10,375 nt of DNA from Deltaproteobacteria bacterium (GCA_030605675.1 JAUWHV010000115.1:1-10375); one strand, 5' to 3'; numbered from the stretch's first letter, positions 1 to 5,731 are shown. Notes: generated from the sequence alone by a model not told the origin. Numbers and translations are program-made.

Positions 1-189
1 ACTTTGAGTAATAATTTCTTCAATAATCGCTTCAGCAAATGAAGGCTTTTTTTTAATAATTTTTACCTTCAGATGCTGACCGGGAAGTGCATCTCTGACA
101 AAAATTACAAAATTATCAAGTCGGGCGATCCCCTTCCCGCCATAAGCTACGGAATCAATAGTAACAGTAATAGATTGTTTTTTTGGCAT
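1..189 (-). CDS. 23S rRNA (uracil-5-)-methyltransferase, RumA/RlmD type, N-terminal TRAM part (partial)
   Basis: The 63 codons visible here start at ATG 189 and run off the left edge, so only the N-terminus is present. The product begins MPKKQSITVTIDSVAYGGKG and continues with a small beta-barrel pattern (hydrophobic strands, AYGGKGIAR near residues 15-23, DALPGQ near 33-38, then a lysine-rich strand). This is the TRAM RNA-binding domain as found at the N-terminus of RumA/RlmD/TrmA-type SAM-dependent uracil-C5 methyltransferases; the catalytic domain would lie beyond the edge. A TRAM domain also occurs in MiaB and RimO, but there it is C-terminal. GGTGA lies about 7 bases before the ATG and is a plausible ribosome site; a TATAAT box lies upstream. 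The gene follows pyrD on the same strand after a 131-base gap, so it probably has its own promoter. The family call is fairly safe; the exact target uridine cannot be told. Confidence 0.75.
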   Translation of the reverse strand, partial: MPKKQSITVTIDSVAYGGKGIARLDNFVIFVRDALPGQHLKVKIIKKKPSFAEAIIEEIITQS

Positions 190-229
190 CCTTCATTCAC
201 CAGTTTACACTTTTTTCGAAAAAGCATGT

Positions 230-257
230 ATTATAGACTGGAAATTTGAAATTTGAA
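230..257 (-). promoter_or_regulatory. Candidate sigma-70 promoter for the TRAM methyltransferase gene
   Basis: Read on the minus strand there is a perfect -10 box TATAAT (235-230) and, 16 bases upstream, TTCAAA (257-252), a 4/6 match to the -35 consensus. The -35 hexamer lies inside the GAAATTT heptamer repeat. Transcription would start near 223, at a short TTTTTCGAAAAA palindrome (212-223), giving a leader of about 34 bases. The -10 is strong; the -35 is weak and could be chance in AT-rich sequence. Confidence 0.5.
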
Positions 258-306
258 ATTAGGTAACGCATCTATAATCTTTGTGTTTTTTCCAATTTCC
301 AATTTC
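241..306. repeat. Heptamer tandem repeats in inverted orientation (GAAATTT family)
   Basis: Bases 241-260 are nearly three copies of the 7-mer GAAATTT. Bases 290-306 (TTCCAATTTCCAATTTC) are a similar 7-base repeat in the opposite sense. The two 17-base arms 241-257 and 290-306 can pair at 15 of 17 positions around a 32-base loop. This sits between the pyrD stop and the methyltransferase gene, where it could form a long hairpin in the operon's 3' end. No T-tract follows it on the minus strand, so it is not a classical terminator. Confidence 0.65.
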
Positions 307-320
307 ACTGCTTTTCCCAA

Positions 321-1322
321 TTATAACGGTTGCATGGGTAAACCTTCAATGGGGAAAGAAGGATACCGGACCGGGTTTAGAGTTTGTTGATCCGGCAGCC
401 GCAAATCCTCTACATTTTGTATGCTGTTGGCCTCCATGTAGTACCTGATACCTGCCGGCACATCCTCTGCGGTGCCTGGCCGTACGAGTGTCGCCGTACC
501 GATTTCAACTGCCTTTGCACCGGCCATCAGGAATTCGAGTGCGTCATCCGGGGTACTGATACCACCAATACCGATTACAGGAATGTCCACAGCCCGGACT
601 ACCTGCCAGACCATGCGCAGGGCGATGGGTTTGATCGCCGGGCCTGAGAGTCCTCCAAATACGTTTGCCAGGGCCGGCCGCCTGGATTTTATATCTATGG
701 CCATACCCAGGAGGGTGTTTATGAGAGAAATGGCATCCGCCCCTGCGGATGCAACCTTCCGGGCGACTTTGGTGATATCAGTCACATTTGGTGTGAGCTT
801 TATTATTACAGGAAGGCCTGTGGTCTTTTTAACCGCACGAGTTACATTTGCCGCAGCTTCAGGGTCTGTGCCGAATGCAATGCCTCCTGCCTTTACATTC
901 GGACATGAGATGTTTACCTCAATGGCCTTGACACCCTCCGCCCCGTCGAGCTTTTTTGCTATTTCAGAATATTCTTCAACTGAGTTTCCAAGGATATTGA
1001 CAATCAAAGATGTCTTTACATTCCTCAGCCAGGGGAGCTTGTCCCTGAGGAAAGACTCTATTCCTACGTTTTCAAGTCCTATGGAGTTCAAGAGGCCGCA
1101 CGGGGTCTCCACCAGGCGGGGAGGAGGGTTCCCCGGACGGGGTCTGATGGAAATGCCCTTTACTATAATTCCACCTAACAGGTCCAAATCAAGAAGACCG
1201 TCTAATTCCGCCCCATAGCCACAGGTCCCTGATGCGAGTAAGACAGGATTTTTAAGCCTCAGAGGACCTATGTTAATTGAGAGATCGGGTGATTTGGTGA
1301 TTTGATTTTTTTGATGAATCAC
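321..1322 (-). CDS. pyrD: Dihydroorotate dehydrogenase B, catalytic subunit
   Basis: This is the FMN-containing catalytic subunit of the NAD-linked class 1B dihydroorotate dehydrogenase, which oxidises dihydroorotate to orotate in pyrimidine synthesis, in the cytosol, as a complex with PyrK. Counting from GTG 1322 (333 residues, normal is a little over 300), the TIM barrel begins LSINIGPLRLKNPV at about residue 14; the class 1 motif NISCPN has its catalytic-base cysteine at 140; the FMN-binding lysine of IIKLTPN is at 175; GIGGI (251-255) and GTATLVRPG bind the phosphate. Having Cys rather than Ser as base marks class 1. The open frame extends to TTG 1337, but GTG 1322 overlaps the pyrK stop as GTGA and has GGGAG 8 bases upstream, so I chose it. 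No ATG, GTG or TTG lies between it and the conserved domain, so the stretch HQKNQITKSP, which derives from the AATCACCA repeat, must be translated. Confidence 0.95.
   Translation of the reverse strand: MIHQKNQITKSPDLSINIGPLRLKNPVLLASGTCGYGAELDGLLDLDLLGGIIVKGISIRPRPGNPPPRLVETPCGLLNSIGLENVGIESFLRDKLPWLRNVKTSLIVNILGNSVEEYSEIAKKLDGAEGVKAIEVNISCPNVKAGGIAFGTDPEAAANVTRAVKKTTGLPVIIKLTPNVTDITKVARKVASAGADAISLINTLLGMAIDIKSRRPALANVFGGLSGPAIKPIALRMVWQVVRAVDIPVIGIGGISTPDDALEFLMAGAKAVEIGTATLVRPGTAEDVPAGIRYYMEANSIQNVEDLRLPDQQTLNPVRYPSFPIEGLPMQPL
1287..1302 (-). repeat. Two copies of the AATCACCA octamer within the start of pyrD
   Basis: On the minus strand this reads as one perfect and one 7/8 copy of AATCACCA, followed upstream by a degenerate unit. 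It encodes the residues NQITKSP near the PyrD N-terminus, ahead of the conserved barrel. The same octamer occurs four times in perfect tandem at 2971-3002, at the start of ubiA. Confidence 0.75.
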
Positions 1323-2116
1323 TGGTTGTACTCCCAATGCACTTGATCTGCGTCAAATACCGGTCCTTCCTGGCATACGTGCAGAAACCCATGGCTATCG
1401 GACCGCGGAACGGCACAGCCCAGGCACAGGCCTATGCCGCAAGCCATAGTAGCCTCCAGTGATACCTGGCAGGGGATATTTTTCCTGCGAGCCATATGAT
1501 AGACAGCCTTCATCATAGGCCACGGACCACAGGTATAGATCTGCGCCATGCCCGTGATTTCCTGGAGCGTTTGAGCCAACAGGTCTGTTACCATTCCCCT
1601 TTGCCCAAGGCTTCCGTCCTCGGTTGCAACATGAAAATATCGGGTAAGTCCGGAGAAGTCTTCAATGGTCGGTATTTCCGAAGCATTTCCAGCCCCGATC
1701 AAGATGATGAGCTTGCCGGATTGCTTGATCCTCTCTGCCAGAAGGAGCAAAGGGGCAATGCCGAGCCCTCCGCCCACCAGTATGCACTGAGGACGGTCAT
1801 CAATTAACCTGAAGCCCTGTCCCAGCGGTCCCAGCACCCTGACTATCTCTCCGGGGCGCCGCTTCGAGAGCAGGCGGGTGCCTTTGCCGACTTCTTTATA
1901 AAGAAAGCTTATTTGTCCGTTTGCCCTGGTTTTGTAAATGGACAAGGGGCGGCGAAGCAGAGGGTCCCTGCTATTATTGTATTTAACTTCAAGCATGCAA
2001 AACTGGCCAGGGTTGGCTGAATCCTGAATTGCAGTGGCCTTGACCGTAAGCAGGAAAATGCCATGGGTAAGTTGTGTTTGTTCTACAATCCTGGCAGGTG
2101 TGTCGAATTTGGGCAT
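1319..2116 (-). CDS. pyrK: Dihydroorotate dehydrogenase B, electron transfer subunit
   Basis: The 265-residue iron-sulfur flavoprotein passes electrons from PyrD's FMN through FAD and a [2Fe-2S] cluster to NAD+. Domains in order: a ferredoxin-reductase-like beta barrel with RRPLSIY (55-61) for FAD binding; a nucleotide-binding domain with GGGLGIAPL (115-123) and CGPWPMM (196-202); and a C-terminal cluster motif with Cys226, Cys231, Cys234 and Cys248 (CGIGLCLGC then a distant C), the usual PyrK spacing. ATG 2116 overlaps the ubiA stop by one base (TGATG), and its own TGA overlaps the pyrD GTG, so it is coupled to both neighbours. Length and all motifs are standard. Homologous subunits exist in sulfide dehydrogenase/NfnA-type proteins, but the adjacent pyrD settles the role. 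Confidence 0.95.
   Translation of the reverse strand: MPKFDTPARIVEQTQLTHGIFLLTVKATAIQDSANPGQFCMLEVKYNNSRDPLLRRPLSIYKTRANGQISFLYKEVGKGTRLLSKRRPGEIVRVLGPLGQGFRLIDDRPQCILVGGGLGIAPLLLLAERIKQSGKLIILIGAGNASEIPTIEDFSGLTRYFHVATEDGSLGQRGMVTDLLAQTLQEITGMAQIYTCGPWPMMKAVYHMARRKNIPCQVSLEATMACGIGLCLGCAVPRSDSHGFLHVCQEGPVFDADQVHWEYNQ
1331..1335 (-). promoter_or_regulatory. Ribosome binding site that decides the pyrD start
   Basis: GGGAG on the minus strand, inside the last codons of pyrK and 8 bases before GTG 1322. The upstream TTG 1337 overlaps this region and would leave it without function. The spacing plus the GTGA stop/start overlap supports GTG 1322 as the pyrD start. Confidence 0.6.
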
Positions 2117-3027
2117 CAGACCTTCCAGATAAGAGAAATGGCTGTTGCGGTAAACAGGATTATGCTTATGGCCCCGTTAAAGGTAAAAAAGGCCATATTC
2201 ATCCGGGAAAGGTCCTTTGGGTTTACCACCAGCCTTTGCATTACCAGGAGTGCAAAGGTGGCCAGTAAACCACAGTAGTATATCCAGTTGAGATGTGCCA
2301 GAAGGCCCACTGAAACAAGGGCGATAAAGGCCACAAAGTGGAATATGCCTGAAATCCGGAAGGCCTTCTTTATCCCCCACCTTGCCGGTATTGAGTGCAG
2401 GCCTTGTTTCCTGTCAAAATCATAGTCCAGGCAGCCATATAGAACGTCGAATCCCGCAACCCAGAAAAGTACGCCCGTGCTTAGGATCAAAGGAAGGTAT
2501 TCTACACCTCCTTTTACTGCAATCCATCCGGCCGTAGGGGCCAGGCTCAGGGCCAGGCCCAAAAAGAGGTGGCACAGTGAGGTGAACCTCTTAGTATATG
2601 AGTAGCTTAACACAACAGCCAGAAAAATCGGGGAGACTAAGAATGCCAGTCGATTCAGTTCATAGGCTGCCAGAAAGTAAATGCCGGAAGCAACTATTAC
2701 CATGATCCAGGCGTCCCTTGCCTTTACAGTCCCTTTGGGGAGGGCCCTCTCATTTGTGCGGGGATTTTTTGAATCAAAGGGGATGTCAACTATACGGTTA
2801 AAAGCCATTGCAGCCGTCCTGGCTCCAATCATAGCAACCAGAATCCACAGGGATGTCCACAGGTCAGGTGGTCCTTCAGCAGCCAAAAAGGCCCCAAGGT
2901 ATGCAAAGGGCAGGGCAAGGATAGTGTGCTCGAATTTTATCATTTCAAGCAGTATCCAAATCTTTGAATTTGGTGATTTGGTGATTTGGTGATTTGGTGA
3001 TTGCATGCGGCTCCTAATCAATTCCAT
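2116..3027 (-). CDS. UbiA-family prenyltransferase, resembling MqnP of the futalosine menaquinone pathway
   Basis: This integral membrane enzyme attaches a polyprenyl chain to the aromatic ring of a quinone precursor. It has two Asp-rich motifs for Mg-diphosphate: NRIVDIPFD (Asn77, Asp81, Asp85) and DVLYGCLDYDFDR (Asp194, Asp201, Asp205), and several hydrophobic helices (about 34-50, 59-77, 107-122, 126-142, 150-172, 177-197, 227-245, 250-266, 284-300). Stretches such as ARTAAMAFNRIVD and YTKRFTSLCHLFLGLAL resemble futalosine-pathway MqnP more than E. coli UbiA, so the acceptor is probably a naphthoate; this is inference from memory of the family. Start is uncertain: ATG 3027 overlaps ubiX by 14 bases, ATG 3006 has AGGAG 4 bases upstream, and ATG 2943 (MIKFEHT) would leave the N-terminal repeat untranslated. 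Residues 12-19 (NHQITKSP) come from the AATCACCA tract. Confidence 0.9.
   Translation of the reverse strand: MELIRSRMQSPNHQITKSPNSKIWILLEMIKFEHTILALPFAYLGAFLAAEGPPDLWTSLWILVAMIGARTAAMAFNRIVDIPFDSKNPRTNERALPKGTVKARDAWIMVIVASGIYFLAAYELNRLAFLVSPIFLAVVLSYSYTKRFTSLCHLFLGLALSLAPTAGWIAVKGGVEYLPLILSTGVLFWVAGFDVLYGCLDYDFDRKQGLHSIPARWGIKKAFRISGIFHFVAFIALVSVGLLAHLNWIYYCGLLATFALLVMQRLVVNPKDLSRMNMAFFTFNGAISIILFTATAISLIWKV
2971..3002 (-). repeat. Four perfect tandem copies of the AATCACCA octamer at the start of ubiA
   Basis: The plus strand reads TGGTGATT four times without error, preceded by a degenerate unit (2963-2970). On the coding (minus) strand the unit contains no stop codon in any frame and encodes the 8-residue period N-H-Q-I-T-K-S-P. 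It lies just after the first possible ubiA start codons. A shorter copy is at 1287-1302 in pyrD. Confidence 0.9.
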
Positions 3028-3598
3028 GCCACCTCTTAATGCCTTTTACCTCAAGTCCTATGAATTCTGCCAACCTGCCGGCAAAGAATGATGCCATTTC
3101 ATCAATATTTCCCGGTTGATAGTAGAAGCTGGGCATTGCAGGATATATTACGGCCCCGGCCTCTTCTGCCAACAGCATATTTTGTAAGTGGATTCGATTC
3201 AAGGGGGTTTCTCTGGGAACCAGGATAAGGGGCCTGCGTTCCTTCAGGAAACAGTCAGCCGCCCTGTGGATCAGGTTTTGGCTGAATCCGTGAGCTATGG
3301 ATGCCATGGTCCCCATTGTACAAGGGATGATTATCATGGCTTTCCATCTGCTTGAACCACTTGCAGGGGCAGCGGCCAGGTTGTCCGGGCTGTAAACTGT
3401 GTGTGCCATCCGGATCAGGGCCTGGAAGCCATCTTCCTTGATCTCAATCCTGGAGACCTGTTCCCCTGTCCTGGATACGATGAGATGGACCTCCTGGCCC
3501 AGGTTTTTTAGGATTTTGATTAATTTAAGGCTGTAGATAGACCCACTGGCCCCGGTGATTGCAAGAAGGATTGGCTCCCGGCCTTTATCCTTCATCAT
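3014..3598 (-). CDS. ubiX: Flavin prenyltransferase UbiX
   Basis: UbiX joins a dimethylallyl group to FMN to make prenylated FMN, the cofactor that the neighbouring UbiD needs. From ATG 3598 the product has 194 residues, usual for the family. It shows the flavin-binding GASGSIY (16-22), the PCTMGTMASIAHGFSQNLI block (92-110), the strongly conserved KERRPLILVPRETPLN (119-134) with HLQNM after it, and the PAMPSFYYQP segment (153-162). The frame is open to GTG 3622, but ATG 3598 overlaps the ubiD stop as ATGA and has GGGA 8 bases upstream; a second ATG follows directly at 3595. The order ubiD-ubiX-ubiA and the tight overlaps suggest a joint role in quinone synthesis (the MqnM role if the futalosine pathway is used). 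Confidence 0.93.
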   Translation of the reverse strand: MMKDKGREPILLAITGASGSIYSLKLIKILKNLGQEVHLIVSRTGEQVSRIEIKEDGFQALIRMAHTVYSPDNLAAAPASGSSRWKAMIIIPCTMGTMASIAHGFSQNLIHRAADCFLKERRPLILVPRETPLNRIHLQNMLLAEEAGAVIYPAMPSFYYQPGNIDEMASFFAGRLAEFIGLEVKGIKRWHGID

Positions 3599-5046
3599 GT
3601 CTTCAGTCCCAGCTTTGGCCACAGCTTGTCAACCTTTTTAATGATTTCGTTTTCCATTGCTATTACATCCGGCCACTGTCTTGTGAACCCTTCTTCCGCC
3701 CACTTTCTGGTGCAGTCTATACCCATCTTACTTCCATAAAGCGGGAGTGGTGCTGCATGATCAAGGGCATCTACAGGCCCATCTGCAAAGACTATGTCCC
3801 TTCTGGGGTCTATGTTGTTACCCATACGCCATAGTACCTGGGACAGATCCTGCACGTCCACCTCGTTGTCAAAGATAAGGATTATTTTACAGAACATCAT
3901 CTGGCCGAGGCCCCAGAGGGCATGCATTACCTTGCGGGCATGGCCGGGATAGCGCTTGTCAATGGATATAAAGGCCAGGTTGTGGAATACGCCCTCAAGA
4001 GGGAGATTCATGTCTACAATTTCAGGCAAAGTCTTTTTTATCATAGGAAGAAAGAGGCGTTCAGTGGCCTTTGCCATGTAGCAGTCTTCCTGTGGAGGTT
4101 GTCCGACAATGGTGGCCGGATAGATGGCGTCTTTTCTGAGGGTCATGCAGGTTATATGAAAGACCGGGTATTGGTCAGCCAGGGAGTAATATCCGGTATG
4201 GTCACCAAAAGGACCCTCTATTCGCCGTTCTTTAGGTTCGACATATCCTTCAAGAACTATCTGAGATGAGGCCGGTACCTCCAGGTCCACAGTCAGGCAT
4301 TTTACAAGTTCGATCGGTTCTTCTCTTAAAAATCCTGCAAAAATGCATTCGTCTACGTCGTCAGGAAGCGGGGCGGTTGCCGCATAGGTCATGGCCGGGT
4401 CAGGCCCTATGGAGACGGCAACTTCCAGGCGCTGTCCCATGCGCTCGGCAACCCTGTAATGGTGGGCCCCTCCCTTGTGGGTGTGCCAGTGCATGCCTGT
4501 TGTATTTTTATCAAAGACCTGCATGCGGTACATGCCGACGTTTCTGATTCCTGTCTCCGGATGGCGAGTAAAGACCAGGGGTAAGGTTATGAACGGACCT
4601 CCGTCCTCGGGCCAGCAGTGAAGCACCGGAAGGCGGGTCAGATCGACGTCCTCACCTTTGTAGACTATTTTTTGACAGGGGGCCTTTGAGACAATCTTTG
4701 GAAAGGCGTTTTTCAGGCGTTTGAGTTTGGGTATTATTTTCAGTTTTTTTAATAGGGTATCAGGGGCCTCTGATTCGATAAAATCCAGGATTTCATCGCC
4801 AAGGGAGTCGAGGTTGGGCACTTCCAGGGCCATGGACATTCGCCTGTAGGACCCAAAGGTATTCATAAGCACAGGCATATCGAATCCCGGGACGTTTTCA
4901 AAGAGGAGTGCCGGTCCAAACAGTTTGCAGACCCTGTCAGTGATCTCTGTTATCTCAAGAACCGGACTAACAGGCTCTTTGATCCTGACAAGTTCTCCAT
5001 GTTTTTCAAGTTTCTTGATAAAATCCTGAAGATCGCAATACGCCAT
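3595..5046 (-). CDS. ubiD: UbiD-family decarboxylase (prenylated-FMN dependent)
   Basis: UbiD removes the ring carboxylate of a prenylated quinone precursor using prenylated FMN supplied by UbiX. From ATG 5046 there are 483 residues, close to E. coli UbiD. The start MAYCDLQDFIKKLEKHGELVRI is the typical family N-terminus. The catalytic Arg-Glu-Glu set is visible: Arg174 in GMYRMQ, Glu266 in IVLEGY and Glu277 in RRIEGPFGDHTGYY. Metal- and cofactor-site surroundings (NTTGMHWHTHKG, 181-192) are present. The frame stays open to ATG 5238, but that 64-residue extension is antisense to tRNA-Ala and I reject it; ATGs at 5088 and 5085 are possible but less like the family. This is the first gene of the operon; I see only a weak promoter candidate (TATGAT near 5089-5084 without a good -35). 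A role as MqnL, acting on a prenylated naphthoate, is inferred from the neighbours. Confidence 0.93.
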   Translation of the reverse strand: MAYCDLQDFIKKLEKHGELVRIKEPVSPVLEITEITDRVCKLFGPALLFENVPGFDMPVLMNTFGSYRRMSMALEVPNLDSLGDEILDFIESEAPDTLLKKLKIIPKLKRLKNAFPKIVSKAPCQKIVYKGEDVDLTRLPVLHCWPEDGGPFITLPLVFTRHPETGIRNVGMYRMQVFDKNTTGMHWHTHKGGAHHYRVAERMGQRLEVAVSIGPDPAMTYAATAPLPDDVDECIFAGFLREEPIELVKCLTVDLEVPASSQIVLEGYVEPKERRIEGPFGDHTGYYSLADQYPVFHITCMTLRKDAIYPATIVGQPPQEDCYMAKATERLFLPMIKKTLPEIVDMNLPLEGVFHNLAFISIDKRYPGHARKVMHALWGLGQMMFCKIILIFDNEVDVQDLSQVLWRMGNNIDPRRDIVFADGPVDALDHAAPLPLYGSKMGIDCTRKWAEEGFTRQWPDVIAMENEIIKKVDKLWPKLGLKT

Positions 5047-5095
5047 GGCTTTTACCTGCCTTTCATTTTCTGTAACCAATCTCATCATACCCTTC

Positions 5096-5124
5096 TTGAC
5101 GCTAACAGGCCAGTATGTTAAAAA
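5096..5124 (+). promoter_or_regulatory. Promoter of tRNA-Ala
   Basis: TTGACG (5096-5101, 5/6 to the -35 consensus), a 17-base spacer, then TAAAAA (5119-5124, 4/6 to the -10). The GC-rich CGCCTGTG just after it, before the tRNA starts at 5136, looks like the discriminator of a stringently controlled stable-RNA promoter. It lies in the 89 bases between the divergent ubiD start and the tRNA. Confidence 0.55.
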
Positions 5125-5135
5125 TTTTCGCCTGT

Positions 5136-5211
5136 GGGGCTGTAGCTCAGATGGGAGAGCGCTTGAATGGCATTCAAGAGGCCGGCGGTTCGATCCCGCC
5201 CAGCTCCACCA
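5136..5211 (+). tRNA. tRNA-Ala (anticodon GGC)
   Basis: A complete 76-base cloverleaf. The acceptor stem GGGGCTG pairs with CAGCTCC (one G-T wobble), discriminator A, and the terminal CCA is encoded. D stem GCTC/GAGC; anticodon stem CTTGA/TCAAG with loop ATGGCAT, so anticodon GGC at 5169-5171, reading GCC/GCU alanine codons; a 5-base variable region; T stem GGCGG/CCGCC with loop TTCGATC. The G3-T70 wobble is the alanine identity element recognised by AlaRS. The gene points away from ubiD. Confidence 0.98.
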
Positions 5212-5219
5212 ATTTGAAG

Positions 5220-5293
5220 GATTACTATAACCGTTCACGGTTGAAAGGTTCAGAGGTGAACCTTGAACCTTTGAACGCCTACAGATTACTATA
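5220..5293. repeat. Imperfect palindrome flanked by 10-base direct repeats
   Basis: Two 21-base arms, 5232-5252 and 5257-5277, are inverted repeats matching at 16 of 21 positions around the loop GAGG; the inner 8 bases (AAGGTTCA/TGAACCTT) pair perfectly. The whole is bracketed by the direct repeat GATTACTATA at 5220-5229 and 5284-5293. It begins 8 bases after the tRNA CCA. It has no T-run directly after it, although a T5 follows at 5311. It could be a short non-autonomous element with a target duplication, or a processing/termination hairpin for the tRNA transcript. Confidence 0.6.
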
Positions 5294-5325
5294 GGGAGGG
5301 CCTTTCCGGGTTTTTCTTAATAAGT

Positions 5326-5374
5326 AAGGGCTCCTGCTAATGAAAAACTGGCCTTCTTCTGCAGCAGGGGCCTT
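5326..5374 (+). promoter_or_regulatory. Possible leader hairpin before the 65-residue gene
   Basis: AAGGGCTCCTGCT (5326-5338) can pair with AGCAGGGGCCTT (5363-5374), giving 12 pairs with one bulged G and one G-U, around a 24-base loop. It ends 30 bases before the ATG at 5405. It could be an attenuator, a binding site for an RNA protein, or the end of an upstream transcript. No clear T-tract follows, so the function is open. Confidence 0.35.
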
Positions 5375-5404
5375 ATTGTTTATAGCCCATGGAACGGTGG
5401 GAAA

Positions 5405-5602
5405 ATGTCTGACTCTCAACACAAGAATAGAGACCGTAGCCGAGATCTTGAGCTCCGCGAAGAGGAGATGATACTCAAGGTCACAAAGGAAATAGTAGTA
5501 AAATTTATAGAAATGGGAAGGGTTACACCTACTTCCTTTGAAGAGGTCTTTGAGCTTGTATACCGGACAGTCGCATCTGCCAAATCAAGGCATAGCAGGT
5601 AA
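5405..5602 (+). CDS. Small helical protein of unknown function (65 aa)
   Basis: I do not recognise a named gene. The product has a very polar start (residues 1-20, rich in Arg, Asp, Ser, Glu), then a predicted helix EEEMILKVTKEIVVKFIEMG (19-38), the turn VTPTSFEE, a second helix FEEVFELVYRTVASA (44-58) and a basic tail. This two-helix arrangement resembles the N-terminal multimerisation part of MucR/Ros-type regulators, without their zinc finger, and short proteins of this kind are common in Desulfobacterota; both are impressions from memory. A purine-rich GGTGGG lies 4 bases before ATG 5405. The regular hydrophobic spacing of the second half argues for a real gene. It stands alone between the tRNA and the nuo operon, possibly behind the hairpin at 5326-5374. 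Confidence 0.65.
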   Translation: MSDSQHKNRDRSRDLELREEEMILKVTKEIVVKFIEMGRVTPTSFEEVFELVYRTVASAKSRHSR

Positions 5603-5659
5603 CCAAAAAAATCTTTTCCAAATTCCTGAATGTAACAAAATATAACGCGGATTTATCAG

Positions 5660-5692
5660 CAGGAATCGAGAAATCCACTTTCTCTCTTCCTG
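5660..5692. other. Hairpin with two 6-bp stems and a symmetric internal loop
   Basis: CAGGAA (5660-5665) pairs with TTCCTG (5687-5692), and GAGAAA (5668-5673) pairs with TTTCTC (5679-5684), separated on both sides by TC; the loop is TCCAC. It lies 58 bases after the small gene's stop. It lacks a T-tract in either direction, so it may stabilise a 3' end or be an RNA element rather than an intrinsic terminator. Confidence 0.4.
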
Positions 5693-5712
5693 GATAATTA
5701 AGAATCGATGCC

Positions 5713-5731
5713 GGCAATTGGTACAAATGCC
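5713..5731. promoter_or_regulatory. Dyad GGCAATTGGTACAAATGCC, operator-like
   Basis: The 19 bases are symmetric in 7 of 8 pairs around the centre GTA. It could be a protein-binding site upstream of the nuo promoters or a minor hairpin. There is no further evidence, so this is weak. Confidence 0.2.

Noticed and set aside
472..1218. A 248-codon plus-strand open frame opposite pyrD
   Set aside because: It is the complement of well-conserved pyrD coding sequence, has no recognisable domain, and interrupts nothing.
2971..3002. Octamer tandem repeat considered as a CRISPR array
   Set aside because: The units are 8 bases long, directly adjacent and without spacers, and there is no cas gene.
5047..5238. 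N-terminal 64-residue extension of UbiD from ATG 5238
   Set aside because: It is the reverse strand of a perfect tRNA-Ala cloverleaf and its promoter; UbiD homologues start at the MAYxDLQ motif found at 5046.
5136..5293. tRNA-Ala considered as an integration (att) site of a genomic island
   Set aside because: No integrase gene and no second copy of the tRNA 3' end are present; the flanking genes are housekeeping genes.
5294..5320. GGGAGGGCCTTTCCGGG followed by T5 as an intrinsic terminator of the tRNA
   Set aside because: The possible stem is short, with wobble pairs and no adequate loop; only the T5 supports it, so I did not list it as a feature.
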